The notes beneath the pieces are model-generated. The model was not told the origin of the DNA and did not search any database. It worked only from the letters and a program-made list of their open reading frames with translations. A stretch of DNA of 23,090 bases from a virus. The position numbers were made by a program, and so were the translations under genes. Location of the stretch: the IMG/VR virus record IMGVR_UViG_3300047178_000218, positions 1 to 23,090 of that record; one strand, given 5' to 3'. Below, piece after piece: positions 15,607 through 23,090 of this stretch (position 1 is its first letter; every line of letters begins with the position of its first letter).

Positions 15607-18435
15607 ATGCGGCGGATTATACCGGCGGTTCTGGTTGTGTCTCTGCTGACCGCCACGCCCTCCGCCGTGCGTGCCAGCACCTACTTTACGACCAATACCC
15701 AAGGCCAGATCCTGCAACCGAACGGTCAGCTCTGGCAGGGCCGCGGCATCGCAATTGGTGCGGATGTCATTTACAACGGCAACCAGCTTCCCACATTGGT
15801 CACCAATGCCGCCGCTCAGCCGCTGACCACGTTATTCCCAAAGATAAATTATGTCCGCCTTGCGATCAATCTGGGCAATTACGCCTGTGGCCCATACGAT
15901 TTCACCCAGGGTCTGCCGTCAACATTTACCACGCAGATCGCCCAGCTCACCGCGCTTGGCATTGTCGTTATTATCGACCAGCATGCTTTTCCGCAGACCA
16001 ACCCAAACAACCAAAACCAGTCTTGCAGCGTTCAGACCGGCGCCCAGCTGACGGCGGAACTGGCTTGGTATCAAGCCTGGGCGCAAGCCTATCTGAATAA
16101 CCCGTATGTGTGGTTTCAGACACCAAATGAGCCGGTGTGGGGTCCGCCAAACGGCACCCAGGCACCCGTGACGGCCGAGCAGCTTGCCATCTACAACACG
16201 GTGCGCGCGACCGGTAACAACAGCATTGTGGTGCTGGAACTGATCGGAGGTGGTGTTTCCGCTTACCTTGGGGCGAATTGCCAGGCCAATTGCCTCACGC
16301 CGATCTCGGCCTATGCCGGAATGACAAACACCGTTTGGGACTACCACGCGTATGCCGGCACCGAAGTGGCGACGGTTGCGCAGTTTCAGTCGGGATTCGG
16401 GATGAATATCGGCCTGCTTGCGAGCATACCAAATGCGGCGGGCACGATGCCGACCGTGATCGGCGAGTTTGGCCCTTCCGGATCAGGCAATGGCTACGAT
16501 GCCAGTGGCTTGAACTTGCTCAATGCCGTCTTTGGCAGCGGTTACAGCGCGGCTGCGTGGGTCGCCAATTTATGCGGTTCTCAAAACGATTGTTCCGCAA
16601 CCACGACTGACACCGACGCTTTGTTGAACAACGCACTGGTTCTGACAACGAATTACGGCGTCTACACGTCCAGCTGGACGGCCTCAAATCCGTGTTGCGG
16701 CCCCACCCCGACGCCAACCCCGACGCCAACCCCGACGCCGAGCGGTCCGGTTGCTGTGCCTGCCCCGCTGACCGGCAACGTCACCACGCAGAACTGGGCG
16801 GCTTACGACGTGAGCTTCAGCACGCCGGCCTATCCCTATACAGTGCAGCTTACGAGCGGGCTTCCTTTCCACTTTAATGTTCTTCCACCAGCTCAATACA
16901 ATCCAACCGCGTATAAATATCCTTTGCTGATCTGGCTGCATCCGACCTTTGATAATAGCTGGTATCAAGGCTCGAACCAGCCCTATCAGCTGGTCGGCCA
17001 GGGTTTCGAGGCGGCGCTGTTCAACCAGGTTCCGTTTCTTACGTCCTATCCAGCCGTGATTGCGGTGCCTTACGCGGATCAGACATGCGGCAACGACGCG
17101 GTGTGCAACTGGGGCGGCTGGGTCAACAACGGAACGGTTGGCTCGGGAACCAATTTTTCCGGCGACACCGGGCCGAACACCTTTGCCGTTCTGGACATGA
17201 TCCAGTACCTGGAGGCGCACTACTCGATCGACACGAGCCGGATTTACGTGGAGGGCTTCAGCCTGGGCGGCATCGGCTCAGAGTATTTCATGCTGCTCTA
17301 CAACAGCCTGAACGGCAATCCGCCCGTATTTGCTGCCGGCGCCTCGATGGCTGGCGTTTTGCAGATCAACGGCATTGCCGCCGGGCCAACCAGTGCGAAT
17401 GCAACCACGATGACGAACGTCCCGGTGTGGTGGTTTTCAGGGGCGCAGGACACCGACAGCAATCCGTCACAGTGGAATAACCCGATCGCCACCGATCTGG
17501 GTGCCACATCCTATCCGTCCGCGATCACCAGCGTGTCCGCCAACAAAATCGGCAACAGCCAGATGGAATACACGCTCTGCCCGAGCTGCGGCCATCAGGA
17601 CCAGGATGCGAACGGCAATCCGGTGTGGACCAACACCACGATCATGAACTGGATGTTCGCGATCAACGGCGGAAACACCCCCACGCCAACCCCAACCCCG
17701 ACCCCGACGCCAACCCCAACCCCGACGCCGGGTGCGACGACCTGGAACCCCGGCGACATCGGCGGCGGCATGACCCTCTCAAACGGCAATCTGACGGCCA
17801 CCTCGACTGGCACGGGCGGCCAGGGGGTCCGCGACACCACAAGCCTCTCGACCGGCAAGGCCTGTTTCCAGGTGACTCTCTCAGCACTGACAAACGACAT
17901 GGCGGTGGGCGTCTCCAACGCATCCGAGGTGCTGACTGGCTTCCTTGGCGGGTCGGGTTCGCTCGGCATCGGCCTTTACCAGGCATACGGCGCGGGCCAG
18001 CAGATTTTCGCAAACGGTGCGGCGGTCAGTTCGGGCACCGCTGGCGTGAGCAGCCCGGGCGATGTCGTCACCGTCGAGCTGGACGCCACCAACGCGCTGA
18101 TCTGGTTCACCGACACGGCTATGCGTAATGCTGGCTACACCTGGAACAACAGCACCACAGCCAACCCGGAGGCCGGCACGGGTGGGTTGAGCACGGTGAG
18201 TTTCGGCGGTCCCTACTTCATCGAGGCGAACGACCAGGAGGCGGGCGGAAGCTGGCTGCTGAACCCGTCGCCATCGAACACCTGCACCGCATCGTTCCCC
18301 GACTGGCAGCTGCCCACGGTCACCAACTACCACCCGCTGCTGCTCAATCTGACCCGCGACGAGCGGGCCACACCGCCGCTCGCGGACTTTTCGTTGCCAA
18401 ATCTGTATAAGCAGATTCGTTACACAGGAGATTGA
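15607..18435 (+). CDS. Secreted trimodular enzyme: GH5 cellulase-like + esterase + SPRY-like (942 aa)
   Basis: ATG 15607 is preferred over the upstream in-frame ATG because it begins a signal peptide (RRIIPAVLVVSLLTATPS, cut after AVRA) and AGGAG lies at 15591-15595. Residues 24-365 are a glycoside hydrolase family 5-like domain: R84 in YVRLAIN, H126 in DQHAF, acid/base E175 in TPNEP, H247 in DYHAY, nucleophile E287 in VIGEFGP, and W318. GH5 enzymes cleave beta-glucans such as cellulose. A Pro-Thr linker (366-378) leads to an alpha/beta-hydrolase (about 380-688) with S552 in GFSLGG, D615 in SGAQDTD and H663 in CGHQD, as in CE1-type esterases. A second linker, (TP)9 at 691-708, precedes a SPRY-like domain (about 713-900). 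Fourteen cysteines. The likely role is degrading an acylated beta-glucan outside the cell; substrate unproven. Confidence 0.75.
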   Translation: MRRIIPAVLVVSLLTATPSAVRASTYFTTNTQGQILQPNGQLWQGRGIAIGADVIYNGNQLPTLVTNAAAQPLTTLFPKINYVRLAINLGNYACGPYDFTQGLPSTFTTQIAQLTALGIVVIIDQHAFPQTNPNNQNQSCSVQTGAQLTAELAWYQAWAQAYLNNPYVWFQTPNEPVWGPPNGTQAPVTAEQLAIYNTVRATGNNSIVVLELIGGGVSAYLGANCQANCLTPISAYAGMTNTVWDYHAYAGTEVATVAQFQSGFGMNIGLLASIPNAAGTMPTVIGEFGPSGSGNGYDASGLNLLNAVFGSGYSAAAWVANLCGSQNDCSATTTDTDALLNNALVLTTNYGVYTSSWTASNPCCGPTPTPTPTPTPTPSGPVAVPAPLTGNVTTQNWAAYDVSFSTPAYPYTVQLTSGLPFHFNVLPPAQYNPTAYKYPLLIWLHPTFDNSWYQGSNQPYQLVGQGFEAALFNQVPFLTSYPAVIAVPYADQTCGNDAVCNWGGWVNNGTVGSGTNFSGDTGPNTFAVLDMIQYLEAHYSIDTSRIYVEGFSLGGIGSEYFMLLYNSLNGNPPVFAAGASMAGVLQINGIAAGPTSANATTMTNVPVWWFSGAQDTDSNPSQWNNPIATDLGATSYPSAITSVSANKIGNSQMEYTLCPSCGHQDQDANGNPVWTNTTIMNWMFAINGGNTPTPTPTPTPTPTPTPTPGATTWNPGDIGGGMTLSNGNLTATSTGTGGQGVRDTTSLSTGKACFQVTLSALTNDMAVGVSNASEVLTGFLGGSGSLGIGLYQAYGAGQQIFANGAAVSSGTAGVSSPGDVVTVELDATNALIWFTDTAMRNAGYTWNNSTTANPEAGTGGLSTVSFGGPYFIEANDQEAGGSWLLNPSPSNTCTASFPDWQLPTVTNYHPLLLNLTRDERATPPLADFSLPNLYKQIRYTGD
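16702..16740 (+). repeat. Pro-Thr linker repeat 1
   Basis: Thirteen codons of alternating Pro and Thr, built from a repeated 12-base unit (ccgacgccaacc), join the GH5-like and esterase domains. PT linkers are typical of secreted polysaccharide-degrading enzymes. Copy number can change by slippage without breaking the frame. Confidence 0.85.
17677..17730 (+). repeat. Pro-Thr linker repeat 2, nine TP pairs
   Basis: Nine Thr-Pro pairs (residues 691-708) join the esterase and SPRY-like domains, with hexanucleotide-like repeats similar to linker 1. The shared repeat sequence would allow in-frame recombination that removes the whole esterase module. Confidence 0.85.
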
Positions 18436-18436
18436 A

Positions 18437-18637
18437 ATGGCGAAGAACCACACACGGCAGCGGGAAAACTGGGTCAAGTTCCTTGCCGAGGGTGAAAATC
18501 CTGCCGGCATGGTGTCTCAGGTGCCAGACGAGACCATGGTCAACGGCCGGGGTGCGGAGTTCCGCTCGGGTGGCTATGACCGGCAGGTGGATGAGCGCGT
18601 TGTGCTGGTGCGCGAACACACCCGAAAGAAGCGGTAA
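18437..18637 (+). CDS. Small basic hypothetical protein (66 aa)
   Basis: ATG 18437 has a strong AGGAG at 18426-18430 and lies directly after the enzyme gene's stop. The 66-residue product is polar and basic at both ends (AKNHTRQRENW; REHTRKKR), with SQVPDETMVNGRGAEF in the middle and no signal peptide, so the signal-peptide block ends here. Its stop overlaps the next start (TAATG). I do not recognise the family. A virion-internal or assembly role is suggested only by the neighbours. Confidence 0.6.
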   Translation: MAKNHTRQRENWVKFLAEGENPAGMVSQVPDETMVNGRGAEFRSGGYDRQVDERVVLVREHTRKKR

Positions 18638-18975
18638 TGGCGCTCGTTTCTTTGTTGAACATACCAACCGATCCGGCGTCGTGGTCGATCTGGGGGTTTG
18701 CGCACCGCGATCAGCACACGCTCGCGCGCACCGCTGTGCAAAGCACCTACCAGATCAACCTGACCGAATACCCGCTGGACCCGATCGATCTGACCGACAT
18801 CAATAACTTCCTGACCTGGAACGAGCAGGCGCACGACGATATCAACGCGGTGCTCGGCACCCAGGGCAGCAACCTCAATCAGACCGACCTGTCCGATCCC
18901 GCGCAGCTCCAGGCTTGGATTTACCTGCATTTTCTGGAGCATCAGACCTGGTCGTCGGTGCTCCGCTTTTCATGA
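18637..18975 (+). CDS. Phage protein of a recurring uncharacterised type (112 aa)
   Basis: ATG 18637 is coupled to the preceding stop. The 112-residue product begins with aromatic and hydrophobic residues (LNIPTDPASWSIWGFAHRDQ), then an acidic loop and a C-terminal helical part with NFLTWNEQAHDDINAVLG, then DLSDPAQLQAWIYLHFLEHQ. The pattern of a His/Asp-containing helix, a D-L-S-D-P turn and a W-L-x-x-x-F-x-x-H helix is one I have seen in phage proteins encoded near the tail and ejection genes, without a known function. It overlaps the GNAT-like gene by ATGA. It could be an assembly chaperone or minor tail part. Confidence 0.6.
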   Translation: MALVSLLNIPTDPASWSIWGFAHRDQHTLARTAVQSTYQINLTEYPLDPIDLTDINNFLTWNEQAHDDINAVLGTQGSNLNQTDLSDPAQLQAWIYLHFLEHQTWSSVLRFS

Positions 18976-19742
18976 CCGCGATGATGGTTGAGGTGCAGCG
19001 GTGCCTGGATGCGGAGCGGATCAATGCGCTGATCAACCAGCCAGACATCCGCCCCTGGGTGGCCGGCATGGACGAAGGCGCGCTCGATCTCAGCGCCACC
19101 GTAGCCAATCACGCCAACCACCTGGTGATGGGTGAGTATGGCGGGATTCTGTTTGCCCAGCTGCTGCCGGGCATTTACGAGGCGCACACGGTGGTGGATT
19201 CCTGCGCACGCGGGCGCTGGACCAAGGCCATGATCCAGTCCGCGGTGCATTGCATGTTCACCCAAACCGATGCGATGGAGATCACCACGCGGATACCGCA
19301 GGGCCATCCGGCGGCAATGACCGCGGCCCTCGGTGCCGGAATGCGGCCCGAGATGACCATTCCCGATGCGTACCTGTTCCGCGGCCGGCTGTGCGATGTG
19401 CATGTGCTCAGCTTTCGGCTGCAGGACTGGCTGCCAAACGCGCCGCATTTGATCGGGCGCGGCCGGTGGTTTCATGCGCGGCTCGCACAGGAGGCCGAGC
19501 GGCTGGGCATCCGCGATGCGAGGCACGAGCCCGACGATCTGCACAACCGCTATGTCGGCGCTGCCATAGAAATGATGTTTGGCGGGCAGGCGGGCAAAGC
19601 TGTTACGATATACAATCGATGGGCAAGAATCTGCCGGCATCCCACGGTTGAATGGCTTTCTGATGGCCTGATTCGGTTTGACTTTGGGCTGCTGCGGTTT
19701 GGTTCGAATGATATCGAGGTGATCCTTGAGGATGCGGTTTGA
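18972..19742 (+). CDS. GNAT-fold protein in the P22 gp14 position (256 aa)
   Basis: I chose ATG 18972 over the upstream in-frame start at 18915 because it forms an ATGA overlap with the previous stop. The 256-residue product shows the acetyltransferase order: a strand ending GEYGGILFAQLL, a strand EAHTVVD, a degenerate acetyl-CoA loop RGRWT (residues 80-84), an MIQSAVHCMFTQ helix, then MEITTRIPQGHPAAMTAALG, in which an Asn-like position before the last helix is replaced. Related podoviruses carry a GNAT-like protein before the ejection genes (P22 gp14 in the same order). It may act as a virion assembly factor rather than an enzyme; the imperfect Q/RxxGxG loop leaves activity uncertain. Confidence 0.65.
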   Translation: MTAMMVEVQRCLDAERINALINQPDIRPWVAGMDEGALDLSATVANHANHLVMGEYGGILFAQLLPGIYEAHTVVDSCARGRWTKAMIQSAVHCMFTQTDAMEITTRIPQGHPAAMTAALGAGMRPEMTIPDAYLFRGRLCDVHVLSFRLQDWLPNAPHLIGRGRWFHARLAQEAERLGIRDARHEPDDLHNRYVGAAIEMMFGGQAGKAVTIYNRWARICRHPTVEWLSDGLIRFDFGLLRFGSNDIEVILEDAV

Positions 19743-21153
19743 TCAGGACGGCTGGCATCACACCGGGGCTGTGTGCTCGGGTGGCATCACCGAAGTGCTC
19801 TTTGGCACCGGGCTTGCGAGCCTCTTCGGCGATGGTGCGCTGGCCACGGCTGGTGCGGACGCGCTGGGCGGTGCGGCGGTTGGTGCGCTGAGCAGTGCCG
19901 CGACCGGCGGCAAGCCGCTTCAGGGCGCGATCACCGGGGGCCTGACCGGCGGCGCGGTTGGCGGACTGGGCGGGCTGATCGGTGATGCGGCGGGCATCGG
20001 GACGACCGCTGGCGATGCCATCGCGGGCGCGGGTGCGGGCGCTCTGGGCAGTGCGATCACCGGTCAGAACCCGCTCAGGGGTGCGATCACGGGCGGTGCG
20101 GGCGGCCTTGCGGCGGGTGCGATCGGCGGCCTTGCGGGCGGCGGCGGGGAGGCCGGCGGCGGGCTCAGCGGTGGCCCGGGTGCTGGGGCCGGCGCCATTG
20201 CCGCCCCTGCCTCTGTCGCACCGTCTGCCGGTGACATTGCCTCGGGTGCGACGGCGGGTTTCGACACGGGGGCGGTGCCTGCCGGCACGGAACTCGCGGC
20301 GCAGGATGTTGGTGCGCTCAATCAGCAGGTCGCACTGGGCGGGTCTGGTCCGGTCACGAGCCAGGGTCTCGCCGTCACGGGCTCGGGCCAAAGTTTCGGC
20401 ACCGCCGCTGACCTCACGCCCGGCCAGGCAACCGACCTTTACAACCAGGGCGGCGGCGCGGTGCCCGGCAGTGCGGCAAGCGGCAGCGACGGTTTGATTG
20501 ATACGCCGCCCGCCCCGCCTGGCGCACCGCCCGCTTCCGGTGCTGCGACCAGCGGGCTCGGCAGCGTCATCGCCGGCACTGACCCCGCCGGCAATCTGCT
20601 GCCCGGGGCGGCAAACCTCAGCACTGGCGGGGCCGGGGGCGTTGGCAGTCTGCTTGGCAAGAATGCGTCCTGGCTGCTGCCGGCGGCGGTGCTTGGCTAT
20701 GACGCGCTGAAATCCAGCCAGGGCCTCGGGAATATCCCCGGCTATAATAACCTCACATCGACCGCGAACCAGCTCGGCACGCAGGGTGCGCAGCTGGCGA
20801 GCTATCTGCAGAGCGGCACCCTGCCGCCCGGCGTGCAGGGCTCGTTGAACCAGGCCGGTGCCGCGGCTGTCGCCACGATCAAAAGCCGCTATGCCGCGAT
20901 GGGCGGATCGGGATCGTCCGCCGAAGCCGAGGACATTGCGAATGTGCAACAGACCATCGCCGGCCAGGGTGCGCAGATCGCCCAGCAGCTGCTGACGACC
21001 GGTATTAACGAAAGCAACCTCTCGGCCAGCATCTACCAGCAGATCATGAACGCGAACATTCAGTCCGATCAGCAGCTTGGTAACGCGCTGACGACGCTGG
21101 CGGGGGCCGCCGCCCGGCCCACGATTTCGATCAACCAGCAACCGGCGTCGTAA
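19726..21153 (+). CDS. Gly/Ala-rich ejection (internal virion) protein (475 aa)
   Basis: The start is TTG 19726, with GAGGT at 19716-19720 about 6 nt upstream; ATG 19732 in the same frame is the alternative. The start lies inside the preceding gene by 17 nt. Residues about 46-136 contain two copies of a glycine-zipper unit with a 52-residue period (KPLQGAITGG at 63, NPLRGAITGG at 115), rich in GxxxG and likely able to insert in membranes. The middle is low-complexity Gly/Ala/Pro, a short hydrophobic SWLLPAAVLGY segment follows, and the last 140 residues are helical and Gln-rich (AQIAQQLLTTGINESN). This profile and place match P22 gp7/gp20-type ejection proteins, which form a conduit across the envelope. 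Confidence 0.65.
   Translation: MRMRFDQDGWHHTGAVCSGGITEVLFGTGLASLFGDGALATAGADALGGAAVGALSSAATGGKPLQGAITGGLTGGAVGGLGGLIGDAAGIGTTAGDAIAGAGAGALGSAITGQNPLRGAITGGAGGLAAGAIGGLAGGGGEAGGGLSGGPGAGAGAIAAPASVAPSAGDIASGATAGFDTGAVPAGTELAAQDVGALNQQVALGGSGPVTSQGLAVTGSGQSFGTAADLTPGQATDLYNQGGGAVPGSAASGSDGLIDTPPAPPGAPPASGAATSGLGSVIAGTDPAGNLLPGAANLSTGGAGGVGSLLGKNASWLLPAAVLGYDALKSSQGLGNIPGYNNLTSTANQLGTQGAQLASYLQSGTLPPGVQGSLNQAGAAAVATIKSRYAAMGGSGSSAEAEDIANVQQTIAGQGAQIAQQLLTTGINESNLSASIYQQIMNANIQSDQQLGNALTTLAGAAARPTISINQQPAS
19861..20133 (+). repeat. Two glycine-zipper repeats with a 52-residue period
   Basis: Residues 46-84 and 98-136 of the ejection protein align with a constant 52-residue offset (P-L-x-G-A-I-T-G-G in both). 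Glycine zippers of this kind pack helices tightly in membranes. Confidence 0.75.
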
Positions 21154-21155
21154 CG

Positions 21156-22928
21156 ATGGCCGATGCCGATCTGCTGCAGCCAGACACCACGACGGCGAAG
21201 CCTGCCGTTCCGGAAGCGGCGAAACAAAAGCCCGCGCCGAAGCCGCCAAGCCCAGTGCTGAGCGGGGCGACGCAGGGTTTTGGCGGCGGGCTTGATGCGC
21301 GTCTGGCGCAGGACCGGGCGGATATCGATGCCAAGACCCCGCAGATGCCGGTGCTGCAAAAGCCGCCGAGCCAACAGGCAAACACCGACCCGTTCGCTGC
21401 GTTCGGCCAGCCAGCCATGTTCATCGCGACCCTTGGCTCGTTATTCACCCGCCGGCCGTTTGTGAATGCCATCCAGGCGGCGGGCGGCGTGCTGACGGCC
21501 ACGGCGCAGAAGGATGCGCAGATCGCCCAGCACAATTTCGACACCTGGAAAACCGAGACCGAGAACGCCATGAAGATGGCGAAGTATCAGCAGGATGCCT
21601 ACAACGCAGCGATCAAGAAGCTGGATGTGGATGCCAAGGCGGGGCGGGCCGAGCTGGAGACCCATATCGCCGCGTTCAAGGATGAGGTGCTGCAGCAGGC
21701 CTATGCCCACGGCGGCATCGCCGAGGTGAAGAACCTGCTGTTTGCCCGCAAGAAAAGCACGGACGCGGCCGGCACGGCGCAACCGAAAACGGCGGCCTAT
21801 CTCGGCCAGCAGGTCGATATGGTCAAGCTGCTGTCCTCCGACGATCCGGTGGAGCAGGCCAAGGGCGCTGTGCTGCAGACCGAAATGGACGCAGCCACGG
21901 CCCACGGCGTGAAGGGTGACCCCGCCGCCAAGATCGCCGCCGACAACAACGTCACCGTCGCGAAGGTGATGCTGGCTCGCATCGAGGCCGGTGATCAGGG
22001 TGCCTACGAGGCGATGAAGCAGCGGTTTGGCATCACTGGCACCTGGAAAGCGCCCACGACGCCAGGGTCAAATTCCGACCAGATGGCCAAAGTTGCGGCA
22101 TCGATCAAAGCGGCCCATCCGGACTGGGATGACGGTCAAGTCACGCTGGAGGCCCGCAAGCAGATGCGCGAAGCCACGGACGTGGCTGGCGTGTCCGACG
22201 AAAACGCGAAGATGCTGGCAAAACTCTGGGTCTCCGGAAACACCGCCGCCGCCCAGGGCTACAGCCGCAGCAAAGCCGACAAGGAGAAAATCGGCAACGC
22301 CATCGCTCAAGAGATGCAAGAGCGGGGCATGAATGCGGACGACATCAACCAAGCGCAGCTGGCATTCAAGTCTCAGATGTCAGAGGCCGTGCGTGAAGGC
22401 GGCGGCGTCGGCACCCGCGTCGCGGCGATCGAGGTGTCCGCCGGGGAGGCGCAGAAGGTCTTCAAGTTGGTTGACGATGCTTATGGCAAGCTGCCGCGGG
22501 GGGATTTCAAGCCCTACAACGAGCTGCGATCCCTTGTCGCCGCCGAAACCAACACCCCTGAACAGAAAGCCGCCCAGGCCGCCGACTTCGGCGCAATCAC
22601 CACGATGGCCCGCGCGCTGAACCCATCCGGCGTGCCGCGTGAGGCAGACATTGCTGAGCTGGGCAGGCTGTTGAGCACCCAGGGCGACAGCCCCGCAGCC
22701 CATGCCGCAGTGATTGCCCAGTGGAACCAGGAAATTGCTGCAATCCAGGCTGCCACGGGAGAGGCACGCGACAGCCTGAGAAGCAGTTTCCGCACAAACA
22801 AAGGGCTTGGCGGCGGAGCAAACACAGTCAGGACATTACGGGCCGGGCACGAGGACGAGGACTATAACGCACTGCCGCCTGGTTCCGTCTTCATCGGGCC
22901 GGACGGCCAGCAGCGGCGCAAACCGTAA
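21156..22928 (+). CDS. Helical internal virion/ejection protein (590 aa)
   Basis: ATG 21156 follows the previous stop by 2 nt. The 590-residue product has a Pro/Ala/Lys-rich N-terminus, an FAAFGQPAMFIATLGSLFTR segment near residue 80-100 that could touch a membrane, then long charged helices (TENAMKMAKYQQDAYNAAIK; RAELETHIAAFKDEVLQQAY) and a helical C-terminal half. The end DYNALPPGSVFIGPDGQQRR-KP resembles a C-terminal pattern recurrent in phage internal virion proteins. It has no cysteine or signal peptide. Position after the Gly-zipper protein and before another ejection gene supports a P22 gp20/gp16-like role in DNA delivery. No lysozyme or transglycosylase motif is visible. Confidence 0.65.
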   Translation: MADADLLQPDTTTAKPAVPEAAKQKPAPKPPSPVLSGATQGFGGGLDARLAQDRADIDAKTPQMPVLQKPPSQQANTDPFAAFGQPAMFIATLGSLFTRRPFVNAIQAAGGVLTATAQKDAQIAQHNFDTWKTETENAMKMAKYQQDAYNAAIKKLDVDAKAGRAELETHIAAFKDEVLQQAYAHGGIAEVKNLLFARKKSTDAAGTAQPKTAAYLGQQVDMVKLLSSDDPVEQAKGAVLQTEMDAATAHGVKGDPAAKIAADNNVTVAKVMLARIEAGDQGAYEAMKQRFGITGTWKAPTTPGSNSDQMAKVAASIKAAHPDWDDGQVTLEARKQMREATDVAGVSDENAKMLAKLWVSGNTAAAQGYSRSKADKEKIGNAIAQEMQERGMNADDINQAQLAFKSQMSEAVREGGGVGTRVAAIEVSAGEAQKVFKLVDDAYGKLPRGDFKPYNELRSLVAAETNTPEQKAAQAADFGAITTMARALNPSGVPREADIAELGRLLSTQGDSPAAHAAVIAQWNQEIAAIQAATGEARDSLRSSFRTNKGLGGGANTVRTLRAGHEDEDYNALPPGSVFIGPDGQQRRKP

Positions 22929-23090
22929 TGGGCTGGCAGGACGCACCCGTCGTCGGCGACCAGACCGCTTCACCGCCGCCGCAGGGTAAGGCGCCAGCCT
23001 GGCAATCGGCACCCCTGGCCGCCACATCAAACACGAACGGCGATGGCGTCCAGAGCATGGTCGTCACACCAGAAGCCGCTCCGACAACGG
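22928..23090 (+). CDS. 5' end of a further ejection-type protein (partial, 54 aa visible)
   Basis: ATG 22928 forms a TAATG overlap with the preceding stop and the frame stays open to the window end. The visible N-terminus has a WQDAPVV segment, a Pro-rich stretch, then APAWQSAPL and polar low-complexity sequence. Repeated W-x-x-AP motifs followed by a flexible linker are common at the start of large phage ejection proteins, some of which carry a lytic transglycosylase domain. The domain content beyond the edge is not visible. Confidence 0.6.
   Translation, partial: MGWQDAPVVGDQTASPPPQGKAPAWQSAPLAATSNTNGDGVQSMVVTPEAAPTT

Noticed and set aside
14480-15649. 389-codon + strand frame inside the CxxC fibre gene
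   Set aside because: Its His/Gln/Arg-rich, low-complexity translation is an off-frame reading of Thr/Gly/Ser codons; it has no start signal.
19603-21381. 592-codon minus-strand open frame opposite the Gly/Ala-rich ejection gene
   Set aside because: Its Arg/Ala-rich composition is the expected complement of GCG/GGC-rich codons. The + frame has a Shine-Dalgarno, coupling and a recognisable layout.

Overview
The window reads as the morphogenesis (head, tail and ejection) operon of a short-tailed, P22-like bacteriophage or prophage. Everything supportable is on the + strand. The DNA is GC-rich, the genes overlap or nearly touch, and no bacterial flanking gene, integrase, lysis cassette, tRNA or CRISPR array is visible. 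The high GC and GC-rich third codon positions suggest an alphaproteobacterial-type host. That is inference only; the host cannot be named from this sequence.

Layout. Positions 1-1189 hold the tail of an unidentified gene and three small coupled genes, the last with a zinc ribbon. A 53-nt gap with an 8-bp hairpin leads into the portal protein (1243-3030). A 221-nt gap (3031-3251) is the only sizeable intergenic stretch. It carries a candidate promoter, a hairpin and a 12-codon arginine-rich ORF with a strong ribosome binding site. Then come two small head-region proteins, a probable scaffold (3889-4482), the major capsid protein (4494-5588), a probable capsid decoration protein (5601-6665), a head-tail adaptor (6672-7430) and an 846-residue tail hub/stabilisation-type protein carrying a large beta-repeat insertion (7430-9970).

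From 9982 to 18435 lies the most unusual part: five consecutive genes whose products all begin with a convincing Sec signal peptide. They are a tandem KTSC-like domain protein, a pectate-lyase-fold (beta-helix) protein, two fibre-like repeat proteins, and a 942-residue enzyme made of a GH5 (cellulase-type) domain, a Pro-Thr linker, an alpha/beta-hydrolase esterase domain, a second Pro-Thr linker and a SPRY-like domain. All five have an even number of cysteines (4, 2, 2, 14, 14), consistent with exported, disulfide-bonded proteins.

After 18437 the operon returns to cytoplasmic or virion-internal products: two small proteins, a GNAT-like protein in the place of P22 gp14, a Gly/Ala-rich ejection-type protein, a helical internal virion protein, and the start of another ejection protein cut by the window end. 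The order portal, scaffold, coat, adaptor, hub, host-contact proteins, GNAT, ejection proteins matches P22 and related podoviruses. My reading is that the signal-peptide block supplies host-contact or matrix-degrading functions, possibly against a cellulose-like, acylated exopolysaccharide.
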